A DNA stretch of 64,000 bases from Symsagittifera roscoffensis (Eukaryota; Xenacoelomorpha; Acoela; Convolutidae). Below the pieces are notes generated by a model, which was given only the letters and a program-made list of their open reading frames with translations, did no database searches and was not told the origin of the DNA. The translations under genes and the position numbers were made by a program. Numbering within the stretch: the stretch's first letter is position 1; each line of letters opens with the position of its first letter. This document shows positions 1-12,800 of the stretch, one piece after another. The stretch is taken from the NCBI RefSeq assembly GCF_963678635.1, contig NC_087070.1, positions 52,116,750 through 52,180,749 on the forward strand, given 5' to 3'.

Positions 1-691
1 TTGACGTTATGGGCCTGATTGCACACCACAAAAAAGTTAAAAATTTCAATTTTGCCAAACAAACACTGAAATGAAAAGCTTTGAAACTTTGCCTTGCGAA
101 ATAAGGAAAAAACTGTCCAGTTAAAGCCTCACCCTCCAACAGATGTATAGTTAAAATATTAGATGAACTTGGAAGTTTAAAACGTTGGAACAAAAAAAAA
201 ACATTTAACCTTGCAAAATAGATTGAGACTTCTACTAGGTCAACTATTTACAGAATGTGTTTTTTATTTCGGTGCGGATCTCACCCAATTATTACACACT
301 TCTGCTGATGCCATCTTTAGAAAAAAGCCAATTGGCAGAGAATGCGTCTGGTAAAAAATACCTAAGAATTACGTGGCCAAACTGTGCATTTTGCGAATGG
401 CAAGCGGATTCCGCAACAAGGATGCTCTCTTTTTTCTTCTGTTCTTTCTATCTCTTTGATTGTTCCGACAAAAACTTAACATGTTTAAAATTTAACATGG
501 ATTCCAAAGACTTAGGGACACCAAATTGTGAGCCTTAACTAGCGCATAGTTTGGCCTCTTAATGAAAGGTAATGACCCTTTCGAAATAACTTTGCAAGCA
601 ATATTGAAGAATGAGTGACCCTCCCTATCCTTCTAGGTCAAAAACTCAGAAAGCGCCCAAATTTCTTTTAGTGGATACTACCATACTGTAG
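1..691. other. AT-rich intergenic DNA, no gene seen
   Basis: No frame here looks like a gene: the longest is about 90 codons and has the low-complexity composition of chance translation. Long T and A runs are frequent. I see no RNA gene and no clear repeat partner inside the window. Confidence 0.6.
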
Positions 692-1340
692 TATAAATGT
701 TTTTAATCACATTTTTCTCGCCTTATTTGCATTTTTTTAAATTGTTTAATACGTAGTAAATCCTGAATTAGATTTTCAAAAAGGAGAATTTTTCAATTTT
801 GGAGCTTTCGGCTACTATATGAAAAAATCTTAAGATTTTCGATGAAGCAAAGCGACATTTGTTCCAATTTTAGCTTTTCACCAGACAAACTTTGATCATT
901 TAAACAACATTCATACCCGAGTGCTTCTAAAACAATAAAAGTATCGACCAGTTGCTATGAACATCAGACTATTTTCCCTTGTGATATTTTCTCTACGTTA
1001 TGGTCATTTGAAAACCGTAGACTTGTCATAGCGACGTCGTGCTTTATTGCCAGTTTTCAATATTTTTATTGCTGGTTGCTGGGGCAACAAACTAAATCGA
1101 CCGTGAAATGATTACAAATTGCCCTGAGGCAAGCTGATCAAAGCAATATCTGGATGCAAATTAAACGAAATATTTTTTTTGAATGAGACACTGCTTATGA
1201 TACGTGCCATTTTAAACAGTCATTTAAAAACACAGCGCCCAAATTTGTATCCGATTAGACTCCTTGGGCTTGGACGGATCTGGTCGGACACCTGGATCAT
1301 ACAAAAGCCCGTCGAGATGTGCTTCGGAGCCAAAAAAATG
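692..1340 (+). repeat. Diverged direct repeat, copy 1
   Basis: This stretch aligns by eye with 1520-2210 in the same orientation. Shared landmarks in the same order are a TATAAATG start, a CACATTTTT run, a 'cgaccagttgctat'-like segment, 'gtgctttattgccagtttt', 'gatacgtgcca', 'agcgccca', 'ccttggg' and a 'gcttcgga' end. Identity is moderate (roughly 70% by eye), with indels. It is probably a non-autonomous transposon fragment or an old duplication. I see no coding potential and no clear terminal repeats. Confidence 0.6.
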
Positions 1341-1519
1341 CATGTAAGTGGTCGTAAAGCCGTGCATGCATGATTAACTTTGCGAATTCACTACTTCTAG
1401 CAGAGTACAGCCTTCTCAGCTCACATAATTTTAATTCCAAGTTTCAAACAGCTCTAGAGAAAAAATAGTTTCCCATGTTCTTTCCCTGTTATCTTTCGAA
1501 CTCTAGTAAAAAATTGTAA

Positions 1520-2210
1520 TATAAATGGTTTCAATCACATTTTTTTTGTCTCATTTGCATTTTAAAATGAATGTTTGATTCAATTATTGCGGAAAAACTT
1601 GAACTCTTCAATTTACAACTTCAGGTTAATTAAAGTTAAAATCAATTTTCTTTCAATTCTCGAAGAATTAAAGCGAAATTTGTTCCAGTTTATGGGTTTT
1701 CGCCCGACCAACTTTAATTACCCAAACAACAGTTTAGACCCTAATGCTTTTCTGTCACAATACAAGTATCGACCATTTACTATCAAATTTCATCATTTAC
1801 CCACTGTGATAATTTCCTTCACGTTATGATCAATTGAAAACTGCTAAATTGTAATAAAGAATCCGTGCTTTATTGCCAGTTTTCTATATTTACAATGCTG
1901 AGGCAACAATATATCAACCATGAAATGATTCCAAGTTTTCGGGATCTAAATAATACGAAATATTTTTTTTGCGTTTCGAACGGATTTTCTCAGATAGAAA
2001 AAGGCAGATGGTAGTATTAGCATAAAACACTGCTCCTGATACGTGCCAATTTAAACAGTCAATTATAATCAGAGCGCCCACTTTTGTATCCGAGTAGATT
2101 CCTTGGGGTTGGATGCATTTGTCGCATAATGCGCGCTTTTTATTCACACAAAATCAGAGATCTCAATCATTTTAAAGCCCTTCGAGACGAGCTTCGGATC
2201 CAAAAAAAAA
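1520..2210 (+). repeat. Diverged direct repeat, copy 2
   Basis: Second copy of the repeat at 692-1340, about 830-870 bases downstream in the same orientation. It is slightly longer because of an insertion near its end, between the 'ccttggg' and 'gcttcgga' landmarks. The 180-base spacer between the copies shows nothing recognisable. The divergence suggests an old duplication. Confidence 0.6.
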
Positions 2211-5200
2211 ATTTAAATCTTGAAGGTGATCCGATCCTCTTCAACAGGTTAACCCACAGGTTTAATTCGTCGGTGAAATTTTTTTGTAAGTAGCCTGTAG
2301 GACTTTTATTGGCTTGTGCTTCTTTTTATAATTCAACTTCATTTTTATTCAATGAAAACTCGATAGTTTATATTTGATTCCTTTTTTTAAAAAGTTTTTT
2401 GTCTTAGAAGCTGAATAATGAAAAACTGTCAAACATAATATTCAATTTAAAGCTCCATAACGGTCTCACTTTCCTTACTTTTGAAAATTTCAGTAGGTTG
2501 AGTTGAATTTATTAGGGAATTTATTAGGAATAAATTAGTCACCGCATTAACTTTGAAAATCACATGGAAATGAGCGGCAAACGAAAAGTAGGAGTCATTA
2601 AATTTCAATTTCTAGCCCTTTTCTGTCCCTTTAACGCCGTGATTTGCACAATACAGCTTTTCATTGCCATGCAAAAACATCAGCTTTTTAGTTTCGGGCA
2701 TTAAGCAGGTATTCTTTTTGATCAAACTTTCATTTTTATTCAGTAAGGTCAACTTGCAAGGGGCCATAAATAAAAAAAAGGAAATGAATGAAAATTACAT
2801 GTTTAATTTTTAAACTATCCAAATGAAAAGAACTGCAAAGGAAAGTGGACTTCTGATTTTCCTTTTTTTCTGAGGTAATTGACTGTTTATAACAAACTTA
2901 AAAACACACGACGGATGTTTATTAGCACAAAAAAAATCAATTTTTGCTGAGCTAATTAAGACGAGTGAATAACGAGGTGATCCGTTTTTTTTCCTTTTCC
3001 ACCCCCACCTTCTAATTTTTCATTTTCCATGCTCATTTACGTTGTTACCCAGAGGCGATGCGAAGCTTCATATCACTTGCGATTCGACGCAAGCGCAGCA
3101 TTGCAATTAGCTAAAGAAAAAGCGTTTAAGTATGTTCAACTACCAGCATTAAAGTAAAGTACAAGCGTTAAGTTTTTACCGAGCGGCCACTAAGCTGACA
3201 ACATGTGGGTAGACATCCATTGAGTCGAAAACAAAGAAAAAACATCGTAAACTGTCGGTATGAAAAAATTGAGTGATTGAATTTCAAAATTTGCACCAAA
3301 ACCGACCGGAAATAGTATAGTGACCTTTGTACTTTGGTTGTTCAAAAGTGGAGTTCACCTTTCTTTTAACAAAGGAAATAAATTAAACTTAGAAAACAAT
3401 CGCCAAAAAAGTAAACTTGAGCTTGAACATATTTTACGACTTTTCTAGAAAAAATCATCACGACCACGTTCATCGGCTCTTAAAAAATGGCACCCGCATT
3501 AGGCTTGAAAAAAGAGTTAAATTGTCTGCTTGAACTAAAATAAGTTTAATTGGTCTGATAAAAGCGGCCGCTATTTTGAACGTTCTGTTTTTGAAATGAA
3601 TAGATTTTTGGTAGACAAACCGTGAGATAGTGGTCTCAATTAGGGACGCTGGACCTAAGACTGAGCGTTTTTCTAAGTCTGCCAATAAATTACGCGTTTA
3701 CTTGTAGTGGGTTGCTCTGCTAAGATTAAGTTTTCACTTTTTATGCTAAAACATTAATCTGCGAAAAAAACGCACCCGTACCTTTGGTTCGAAAAAAATT
3801 TAACTCGGAGTATAGCCCCACCAAAATGAGCACTTTCGTTTGCGAGCTATGCTGGAAAAAAATACGAGTCTTAAAATGACACTAAGTTGCAAGCTTGGGT
3901 GTAAAAAACTGCCAAAATTAAGTTGAAAACATAGCCAACAGAGTTGTGAAAGAGTCAACCAACGCAAGTAAACAGAAAAAAACTGCCTTGGTCTTTGAAA
4001 ACTTTCGAGTTATAGATTTCAAAATAAACTCTTGTAACTCTTTGAATTTCTAGAAAAATTTATGATTGGCTTTTTTTGATAAAACTAAACTAAATTGACA
4101 AAACTGCCGCGAAAACTACCTAAAATGAGGTGATTTGTTATGTAAACATTTGTCTATTTTTTCCTCAATTTGAGAAAAGCGTATTTGAAATGTTCAGTTT
4201 TGACCATCTTGTCAAGTTAATTTAAATCAGTTCTGCATTGAGATTGTTCCGCACAAAAAGCGGTTTTACTAAGTTAATTTTTGAAAAACAAAAACTAATC
4301 CCAGATATTGAAATGTATCAACAAATTCGACAGCACCAAGTAAAAGATGAAAACAACGGCCTATAAAAAAAACACCCTGTACACAATTCCGCAATACTAC
4401 CTTTAAGCTGCATTTATCAAAACAGTCATAAAAAACGGCATCTTATCTTGTGCAAAAACGAAGCGGTTAAAAACTTTCCTTTACCAGTATGCGAATCCCT
4501 AGCCGGGATTTGATATCGTGAATTGAAAACTTCATTAAATTTTTAACTGTTGCATTTAAAAACTGCTAAACTACCGACAAAATTTTTCATTATTGTTGGT
4601 TTTTGCGCGTCGAGTGCTTTTTGGACGGAAAAAACTTTGATTCTATACTTCCCTCTTAACCCAAAAAAATCCAAGTTTTTTTCCGGGCTCTGAATATCCA
4701 AAAATTGAAGTATTCCAGGCTCTCCAAACTTGCTAAAGACTTTTCTGACGGGAAAGCTGGAAAGAGCTGTCTAGCCACTATGGCACTTGATTTAATGAGC
4801 TGGATTTAATATGCCACTTGATTTAATATGCGAGATGGTAATTCGATTGAAAAAAATGCATAATTCAAAAATGGAAACTATCAGAAAAAAAAACTTTTAA
4901 TTTGCATACTTGGAAATCTTGCAAAACAAACTATATGACTTTTTCAAAACTCAATATTCTGGCTTTTGGAGCGACCAAAAACAATGTAACTAAGCCGATG
5001 AGACATTAGTCGAAACCATTTAGGGTGAATATAGCTTTCAAGCAATAAAAAAAATGAATATCAAAAAAACTTACAAAGTCAGGGCTATTAATTTTACAAA
5101 TTACAGGAGTAAATCAAAATCACTGGTAAATGCGATGAAAACTGCCGAGCTGCCGAAATTACCGGGAAATTCCCCCGATGTGTAAACTAAGCCGACAATC

Positions 5201-5269
5201 AGACAACCGGAAATCCGACAATTCAATTTTTCACGAAAAAAAAAACATTTTCTATTGCTTTCATAGTGA
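2211..5269. other. AT-rich intergenic DNA with repeat debris
   Basis: No convincing coding frame on either strand; the best is about 70 codons with no recognisable features. The stretch includes phrases such as 'ctgccgagctgccgaaat' near 5140, typical of short dispersed repeats in nematode genomes. A repeat module at 3050-3245 is listed separately. Confidence 0.5.
3050..3245. repeat. Dispersed repeat module, AGGCGA to ACCGAGCGG type
   Basis: The module opens with 'gaggcgatgcgaagcttc' near 3053 and carries 'accgagcgg' near 3179, then 'tgagtcgaaaacaaag'. The same two landmarks recur in the same order at about 6901 and 7087, and the first recurs near 9681. This points to a short non-autonomous element scattered through the intergenic region. 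Its ends and class cannot be fixed from three diverged copies. Confidence 0.4.
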
Positions 5270-5475
5270 AAAAATTAAGGACCGGCCGGAACTCGAAACC
5301 TAGACCTTAGGGTACAAAGTCAACAGCGTAACCTTTAGACCAAGTGGGAAGGAGTCTCGGAGAAGCTATGATTCACTAATAAAGCAACTTCAAAATTTCT
5401 TTCAGATTTGTATGGAAAGTTGTTTACAAGAAAAGTCTAGTTCCCGATTAAAAGCCACTTCCTCTTAGCTTAAAA
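5270..5475 (-). repeat. tRNA-like SINE-type repeat, copy 1
   Basis: Read on the minus strand, 5365 to 5285 holds an A-box-like 'ttggtctaaaggtt', an anticodon-arm-like middle and a B-box-like 'ggtttcgagttcc', the spacing of RNA polymerase III promoter boxes in a tRNA. The arms do not pair well enough for a working tRNA. About 90 bases upstream on that strand is a conserved 'cgggaactagacttttc' block that also accompanies the copy at 8535-8760. A tRNA-derived SINE or tRNA pseudogene is the best reading. Confidence 0.4.
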
Positions 5476-8400
5476 ACAAAGCATCGACATAATTAGCCTC
5501 AAATACCTACCGGTATGCAAAGATTTCAAAAATGCTTTCAAATCAATTTATACTAAGCAATAGGCTGAAAAACAGCCGAGTCTAATCTGATTGCATTCCA
5601 CACGGAAACCAGCAAGCAAAAAAACATGATTGATGATTCAAAAAAAAAAAAACATTTCAAATATGTCTCCACGTGATCAACATTTCCAAATCAGCGTATA
5701 AATACGCCAAAAAAATAACAACAAAAAGTTTTTAAAAAAAGTGAAAAACAATTCAAGTCGGTTTGGGATGATCACTTTGAGAAAAAACATCTCTGAAACC
5801 AAATCATCTCTAATCACTTTGGGAAAAAATCATCTCTGAAAAAAGTGAAATAGGAAAAAATAGAAATAAGCCTCCAATTATTAAAACTTAATAACAGTAG
5901 TCACAAATAAAGCAGCTACACATGCTAAAAACTGCCAATGCCATGTAGCAAAAGTGGCACCAAATACAAATCGACAGAATTTTGCAACTAATAATTTCGA
6001 AATAACGAACTGAAGGCATCCACACTAACTTTGCATGTAACAAATTGAAAAGCATAACGCCACATTATTTATAAAATATGCATATGAAAAAATCGCGAGA
6101 TATATTGAGTTACAAATGTTTCTGAAATCGAGTTTTTTATTATTGTTATGTTCTATGAAACACAGCTTTTTTCGGGTCATTTGATTAACTAAAAAGGTAT
6201 CAACTGTGTTAGTTTATTACTTATCAAATGTCAAAGCACAGGCTATCAAAAAGCTGTAAAGGGGCCCCAAAAATTGCACCAATATATTCGATTTAGGTAA
6301 GAAAACAAAGAATAGCTTAAGTCCGCTAGTGCAGTGCAATCACAGTGGAGCCAAAAACAATAAACCTTCCAAAGCGAAGTTCGAAAAAAAACAAATTACC
6401 AAAAAACTCCGACCACGACTCGAACAATTTATTTATGCATGACAGGTCTGAGACAAGCCATTACCTATGATAGCCTGCATATACTATGATTACCTCCAAA
6501 TTGAAACAAAAACTCAAAAAATTCATGAAACATCTTTTCAAAAGATACAAAAAGAATCATAGAAGTCAAATACCTGCACCATTAGAAAAATTAGACAAGA
6601 GATTCTACAATAGTAAAACAGCATAAATTTCAAAAAAAATCTTTGCTGCTGGAACTAGGCCGACCAACATAAGCAGACAATAGTCCAAAATTGAACTTAC
6701 ATAAATCAGAAAACTTCATGTTCGCAAAAACACCAGATTACTCTCAAAGCATTGAAGTGACCTCGAGGCCAAATGGGAAGCATCAGCATCAGTGGCTGAA
6801 AAAAAGTCAGATTTTTTAATTTCAGAAAACGTTTTGAGCAATTATAGAAACCTCAAGTTACAAAACGATTTCTTAGGTGGCCCTCACTTCTTAACACATA
6901 GGCGAAGCGGAGCTTCGCAATTCTTGCGATGCAAAAAAAAACACATTGCACAACAATAGTAAATGAAAAAAAAGACAAAGTTGGAAAACATTACAAGAAA
7001 AAACTTTAAAAAAGATGAAAAATTACCGATACAAAAACTGTAATAATGATTTTCATAAACAGCCTTTGAAAATATTGGAAATCAATTACCGAGCGGTAAC
7101 AAATGAGACAAATTTTGGGTCGAAACCTGTTGAGCCAAAAACAAAACTGTTGTCATAAAAACTTCACGTTTAAAAACAATTTTACGACGTCCAAAAAACG
7201 GTAATTGAACCAACAGAAACAGACAAAAACCACGAACCGAAAAAAGATATGTTTTTGAAAAGATAGTTAGAATCTGAAAATTAAGCATGTTAGAAGATGA
7301 ATGAGTCCAGGGGACGAATGAACCATGTGAACTAAATTATTAACGTTAAAAAAAGTCTAGTACCCGATTGCAATTCCCTTGCTTATCGGAAGGGTAAAAT
7401 AAAGTTGGAAAACTTTATTAATAGCAGAAACCAAAAAATAGGTCTTTATTTTCAATTTTCAATCATCGATTTTATGGCTCTACTCACATCACCTTAACGT
7501 TCTCGTTTTTTCAAAAAATTGTATGATTGAGAACTTATTTTAGAAGTGTCTAGCGCGTTGCAAAAGTAATCCTTTTTCTTTACTGAGAATTTAAAATTGA
7601 AATCCCATTTTAAAACAATAAGTGTAGTGTCTCATTCGCACATTGTAAAATTCACCTTGAGTTCAATTGAGTTCACATTTTGAATGGTAGTCATTTGATC
7701 TGAGTTTTTAAAACTCACATCAAAAGTTCATGAAAAAAACTGTAGAAGAATGACGAAACAAAATTAAAACTTTGTTGCGAGAAAAAAACGAGAAATCGAA
7801 CGCGCTAACTAAATGACACAACTACTCTAACACTATGATTGCATTTCAACTATTAAAATTTAACCGTTAAAAAAGGACCGGTAATAAGCCCACAGAGCTT
7901 CAGTCCAAAATCAGTAAGCCAGAAAAAAAAACAAAAACAAAAAATGATGTCAAAATTTGATCTTGGTGCATCAAATGGTCAGAGCTCTAAGGAGAGGCTT
8001 GAAGCGTAATTAAGCTTTTTAAAAACAAATTGACCAGAAACTATACCAAAAATTAAGAGTAAAACACGTAAGCTTGAAGTCAACAATGCACTGAGATTTC
8101 GAATTCACACGACTTGTAACACCACTCAAACTTAACCAAATGAAGTCACTTGAACGAAAAAAAAATTGAAAGACCAGAAATTGAAAATTTTCATAATTTG
8201 AAGAAATAACGTCTAGAAACACTTCTAACTAGGTAACCTGTCCTTAAGCCAAAAACAAAATTGCTGTCATGAAAAACTCCACGATTTTTTACGCTCCCCT
8301 CTCCGAAAACACAGAAAAAGATGAAAAACGATTTTCCTCTCAAACGACACAAAATAAGGTCACTGATCCGATGAAATATACGCCGAAACAATGAGCCAAA

Positions 8401-8534
8401 CGAAGCTTTTGAGCAAAACAATAAATTCTATTAAAATGAAAAACATTTACAGCACAAGAAAATTCGCGTATGGCAAATAAGAGGACAAAACATACAAACA
8501 TTACCGCGACAATTTTTTGAAACGGAATATTTTT
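5476..8534. other. AT-rich intergenic DNA, no gene seen
   Basis: Only short chance frames (up to about 76 codons) occur. The DNA is dominated by A runs and contains the composite repeat at 6895-7390 and a partial relative near 8225 ('gagccaaaaac'-type block followed by 'gctgtcatgaaaaactcc'). I see no RNA gene. Confidence 0.5.
6895..7390. repeat. Composite dispersed repeat with hairpin
   Basis: It begins with a perfect 7-bp-arm hairpin, GCGAAGC-gga-GCTTCGC at 6902-6918, followed by 'cttgcgatgc'. 'accgagcgg' lies near 7087, and it ends near 7355-7392 with 'gtctagtacccgattgca' plus a CCCTT/AAGGG hairpin. Parts recur at 3050-3245, 5438, 8697 and 9640. The fixed order of blocks suggests one longer non-autonomous element; the class is unknown. 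Confidence 0.4.
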
Positions 8535-8760
8535 CGATTAATCCTGGCCAAATTCGAGCCTTAGACCTTAGCCACCCTAAAGCATAGTCGTAACCTCTAA
8601 AAAAAGTGAGCCAAAGAAGCTAAAAAAATTGAATTTATAATAGCCCGAGCTATCAAATGATTAAAACTTAATTAATTCATCAAGTTGTTTATCTGAAAAG
8701 TCTATATCCCGATTTGCTAACGCTTGCTTATTGCAAGCGCAATTAAATATTCATAATTCA
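8535..8760 (-). repeat. tRNA-like SINE-type repeat, copy 2
   Basis: On the minus strand, 8620 to 8545 matches the tRNA-like core of the copy at 5270-5475: 'agaggttacg', 'ctaaggtctaaggctcga' and similar spacing. On the plus strand it is followed by 'aagttgttta' and 'aaaagtctatatcccgatt', the same downstream block as copy 1. The pair supports a repeat family rather than a chance tRNA likeness. Confidence 0.4.
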
Positions 8761-9074
8761 TTTGATATTTCTGCGAAAAAACAGACTGCGAAACAAAACA
8801 AGACTGCTCGTAGCAGGGCGAAGCCCTGAATGTTCAGAAGGTCTATGGAGCAGTAATAACATGAAAAAATTATTTGTCATAAAATAACTTTTTCTATTTT
8901 GAGATTTATTTTGTGATATCATCCCTCCACAAGCAATATAAGTACAAAATGATAAATTTCGCTCGTAGTTACATATAAATTAAAGCAAACAAGGCTGCTC
9001 GTATCAGGGCGAAGCAATAACATAGAAAAAAATGTAAAAAAATAAAATGCAACATTTTTTGTTCTAAAAATAAA
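8761..9074. other. Spacer with GC-rich hairpin
   Basis: It contains CAGGGC-gaa-GCCCTG at 8814-8828, a perfect short hairpin, and a partial repeat of the same phrase at 9005-9014, each preceded by 'gctcgta'. Otherwise it is AT-rich and noncoding. Confidence 0.4.
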
Positions 9075-9316
9075 CTTCTTTCAACCAATATGGAACCATT
9101 TCTAAGGCCACCATACGATAACCACCATAACTTTACAAAAAATAATCACGGGTGAAATATCTTTTCAAATTTAAGCTCAGGACAACAATACCTTTCGAAT
9201 GATAAAAAAAATTCCTTCAAGAATGGCTAGTTAAGAAGTACAAATTTGTCTGAAGAAAAAAACCCACCCCCACCACAAATATTCCGTCACTTTCGTTACA
9301 AAAGTCGGAACAATTA
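9075..9316 (+). repeat. Tandem repeat pair, unit 1
   Basis: This unit runs from 'cttctttcaaccaat' to 'gtcggaacaatta' and is directly followed by a second copy at 9317-9629 with the same order of landmarks, including 'aggacaacaatacctttcga', 'tggctagtta' and 'atttgtctgaag'. Identity is high outside one insertion in the second unit. It is noncoding. Confidence 0.7.
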
Positions 9317-9629
9317 TCTTCCTTCAACCAATTTGGAACGATTTCTAAGACGGATTAAATCTCCGCTTACGCGTTAATAGCGCGAAATATATCGCGCGTT
9401 AATTGTCCCAAATTGACCAAAATGGCAATCTTTAAACCCCCACAACTTTACGAAAATTGATCAAGGGTGAAAAATCTTTTCAAATTTAGGCGCAGGACAA
9501 CAATACCTTTCGAATCATATATAAAAAACTCCGTCAAAACTGGCTAGTTAAAAAGTCGAAATTTGTCTGAAGAAAAAAAACCACCCGAGCACAAATATTT
9601 CGTTACTTTCCTTACAAAAGTCGGAACAA
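9317..9629 (+). repeat. Tandem repeat pair, unit 2, with extra hairpin
   Basis: Second unit of the tandem pair. It carries about 65 extra bases near 9350-9410 that include GCGCGA-aatata-TCGCGC flanked by TTAA-type sequence, a self-complementary insert absent from unit 1. Just beyond it (9640-9668) is the CCCTT/AAGGG block also seen near 7370. Confidence 0.65.
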
Positions 9630-9840
9630 AAAACCGACGGCAATGCCCTTGCTATTAGGAAGGGTAATCAAAATCTTTCAACTCAGAGGCGACGCTGCAC
9701 TTAGCACGCAAGGGCAAAAAAATTTCAAAACTGTGCTTTAAAAATGCAAGAAAATACAATATTTTGCCTCGAAAGCAAATGAGCATCAAAAACTAAAGCT
9801 TCTAAAGACTTTGGGATTCGACCGCAATCATTTAGTTTCC

Positions 9841-9846
9841 TTTATT
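9841..9846 (-). terminator. Poly(A) signal of the 9,867-12,986 gene
   Basis: The plus-strand TTTATT reads AATAAA on the minus strand, about 20 bases after the TGA stop of the long host frame. A canonical signal this close to the stop implies a very short 3' untranslated region, as in compact nematode-type genes. Confidence 0.6.
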
Positions 9847-9866
9847 GATGGTCTAAAAGGCAATTA

Positions 9867-12800
9867 TCAATACTTCAATTTTCTCAGAAGCAATTTTATC
9901 TTTTGAACAAAAAATTTTTTATGCTCAGCAGGGACTGAATCTTTTGCAGACGTGGTACACAAATCTAAAGTCCATTTCACATAGAACAACAGTTTTGAAC
10001 TTCTCTGAGAGTCACCGTTGTTACAACACCTTCCGAAGAAGGTGTTAACGTAATTCTGCATTGAGTCGTGAAAGCAAAAATCTTCAATTTGCACCATCAG
10101 TATTATAATAACAGCACAGTTTCGATCCGATAAAATATTGTTTGTCGCTTTTTTCAAGAAATCTAGTCCGGTAATGTATGATTTCAACAACATTGAGCAT
10201 CTACTGGAAGTCAACAAATCTTCGATTGGGTACATGCGCTGCTTTTCATCAAACACAATCGCTTCGACGAAATCCACGGCTGCCTTTTGAATGGAATCTG
10301 ATTCGCAATTCACCTCTTGAACAAAACTCAGAACAAAATCGATTTGGAAATCATGAATGGCGTTTTTCATTACAGCACGAGAGTTTGCTACGCCTTGGAC
10401 TAAATTAGCAAACGCCGTTACTGAGTTTTTCGAAATCGATATTTTGGACCCTGTCATCTCAATGAATCGTGTCAGAGAGCCCGATTTGACCATCATAGCG
10501 TACGATGCTTGTCCAATACAGCTTTTTGAGAAAAATTCTATCAAAAATTCACTTAACTCAGACTCTGCCTTTTCACTCGACCCGAATATGAGTTCAACAA
10601 ATGATCTCGGCGGAAACGTTGAGCTATCAATTGCTTCAATTTCAGATCCCAGGATTAAGCTTTTCAACAAACTTGACGCAGACTTGTTTTCACTTTCCAC
10701 TTCGCGATTTTTCATTTGGCTGAGCTTTGCTTTTTTTCGACGTTTTTGCAAACTCACAGCTTCTCTTGTAATTTTAATTTGCGGGACAAAACCTAACTTT
10801 TCAGAGAAAATATGCTTGAATACCTGAGCATACATATAGGTTGCCAAATAAGGCAACGTATCGTCTTTGGACTTCAAGCCATTTTTCAGAGTAGTTAGAC
10901 AGCAAGCTATAACGTCTTTATAGCAATGTTTCCATTTTCTAATTTTTTCAGATACTTTCAAAAGCAGAAGTTTCGCAATTGTCGCGTAAGCTTGAGGTGA
11001 ATTTTCCGATAAGCACATGACTAAAAAAGAAAGTTTCCCACTAAACACGAACTTCTCAATGTTTAAGCCAACTGCTTGTTGAGTTGTACTCTCTTCACCG
11101 AGATCTTCATTTATCAATGTCAGCAGTACTTCAGGATCGTAATAATCTTCAGTGGTAAATACTTTAACCAATTCTGCCGAAATTGGTCCCTGGTTGCTGT
11201 AAATACACAGTTTGTTCCAACCTTCGATTGTTATCAAAGCTTTATCTTTCTGGTAAGGCAATTTCTCCAAATTTAACTCAATGCCTTCATTCTGCCATAA
11301 CAGAATCAGTTGTTTCAGTAACTGGTCTCTTAAATGCAATGAGCCCGAATATCTTACTGCTATCTCCGAAACTTCCATTTTTGAAGACAATTTAGGAAAT
11401 TGGAACAATACATGAAGCAATAAAGCAAGCTGTCGATCTGTTAAATTACTAACGCCCGTTTTAAAAACTTTGATCATGACAAAAGCAGCTAATCCCTCGG
11501 ATAGCCAAAGCTTCGAGAAAATTAAATTCACATGAAATAACTCTTCATTTTCCGTTCCAAACTCCGAACTTTCAAAAACATAAGACACAAATTTCTTCGC
11601 AATGAATTCATCAACACTCACAGAATAGTTGTCTACACTCTTGAGAAAAGCTGCACAGAAAAGGTTGAAGGCCCAAGATATCTTCGCACCTTTTTCTATT
11701 GATAACTCAGATAGAACAGTTTGCAACAGCTGCTCTGCAGTCATGCATTTCGCCAAATAAGGAATGACAAATTGTTTCGATTCAAAGGATCTGTTATTAG
11801 ACAAAATGCTGTGAAATTTATCCCCGAAATCCTCATTTATAGAGCAAGTTAACATCCATACAAGCATTTCATCGCACACAAACGATTGATTTTCAGTTGA
11901 GAATTTTTGAACTATGGGTTCTTCAAAGGTTGCTTTGTCCATTATATTTGGGCAAAACGATTTGACTACGTTGTGGCAAGAAAATGGATATCTGAAATAC
12001 CAGCCCATAATCGCTTCAGCGCTTGCATTTGAACATTTTGAAATAAAACGCTCGCCATAACTCTGAGCCATAAGAACAGATTCAACGCAAAATAATCTTT
12101 CGAATAAAATTTGAAATCTTTCAATCGAGCAATTTCCTAATGCACACTGCACATGATCCCAATTTTCCAGGAACTTTCGTGATATTGAAATTTTGTCACT
12201 GCATGGTAAAAATTTTGCATTTTCGAGGAATACATAAATTGCTGCAGGTGGCAAAGCGTCAACAATTCCCAGCTGTGTGAAGAAAAATTTCAGGCATTTT
12301 TCCAAATTTTTCCTTTTAGACTTAAGAATCACTTGTTTAAATCTCTCAGCAAAGCGTTTCGGGTCCACAGCATTGATAGTTGAGAATAAGGCTAATAACT
12401 TGAGCTCCTGCTTCAGATTCAGATTAGATTCTACATCAGAATCAAACTCATCGAGGATGTTAACTAGGTAACCAAGAAGTTTCTCCGAAAAACCAAGTGT
12501 GTCCAAATTAGTAATCTGGCCAAATTCTTGTTTTCCGGATACGATGGAAACTAAAGCAGTCGACAAATTACTAGAACAAAAATAATCCGCTACTTGCTTA
12601 ATCGAGCCTATCTTACTGTTCAATACAAGTTGAAAAAATAATTGGTTAATCAAATCGGGCTTTTCAAGTAGAGCTATTCTTTTCTTTGAAAGAATTGCAA
12701 TTAAATGTTTCACCGGACGTTCCTTCGTGTTAACATTTCCCAAATCATATTCCAGATCGGCTACATTTTGAAATCTTTCATTTGCGCACACTAGTTCCAG

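Noticed and set aside
257-2293. Several frames of 64-93 codons in the first 2.3 kb
   Set aside because: They have chance length in AT-rich DNA, are not conserved between the two copies of the local repeat, and carry no recognisable motif.
5285-5365. A working tRNA gene on the minus strand
   Set aside because: A-box and B-box phrases are present but the acceptor and T arms do not pair, and a diverged second copy points to a repeat.
10357-10827. A 156-codon plus-strand frame
   Set aside because: It is antisense to the large host gene and has no features of its own.
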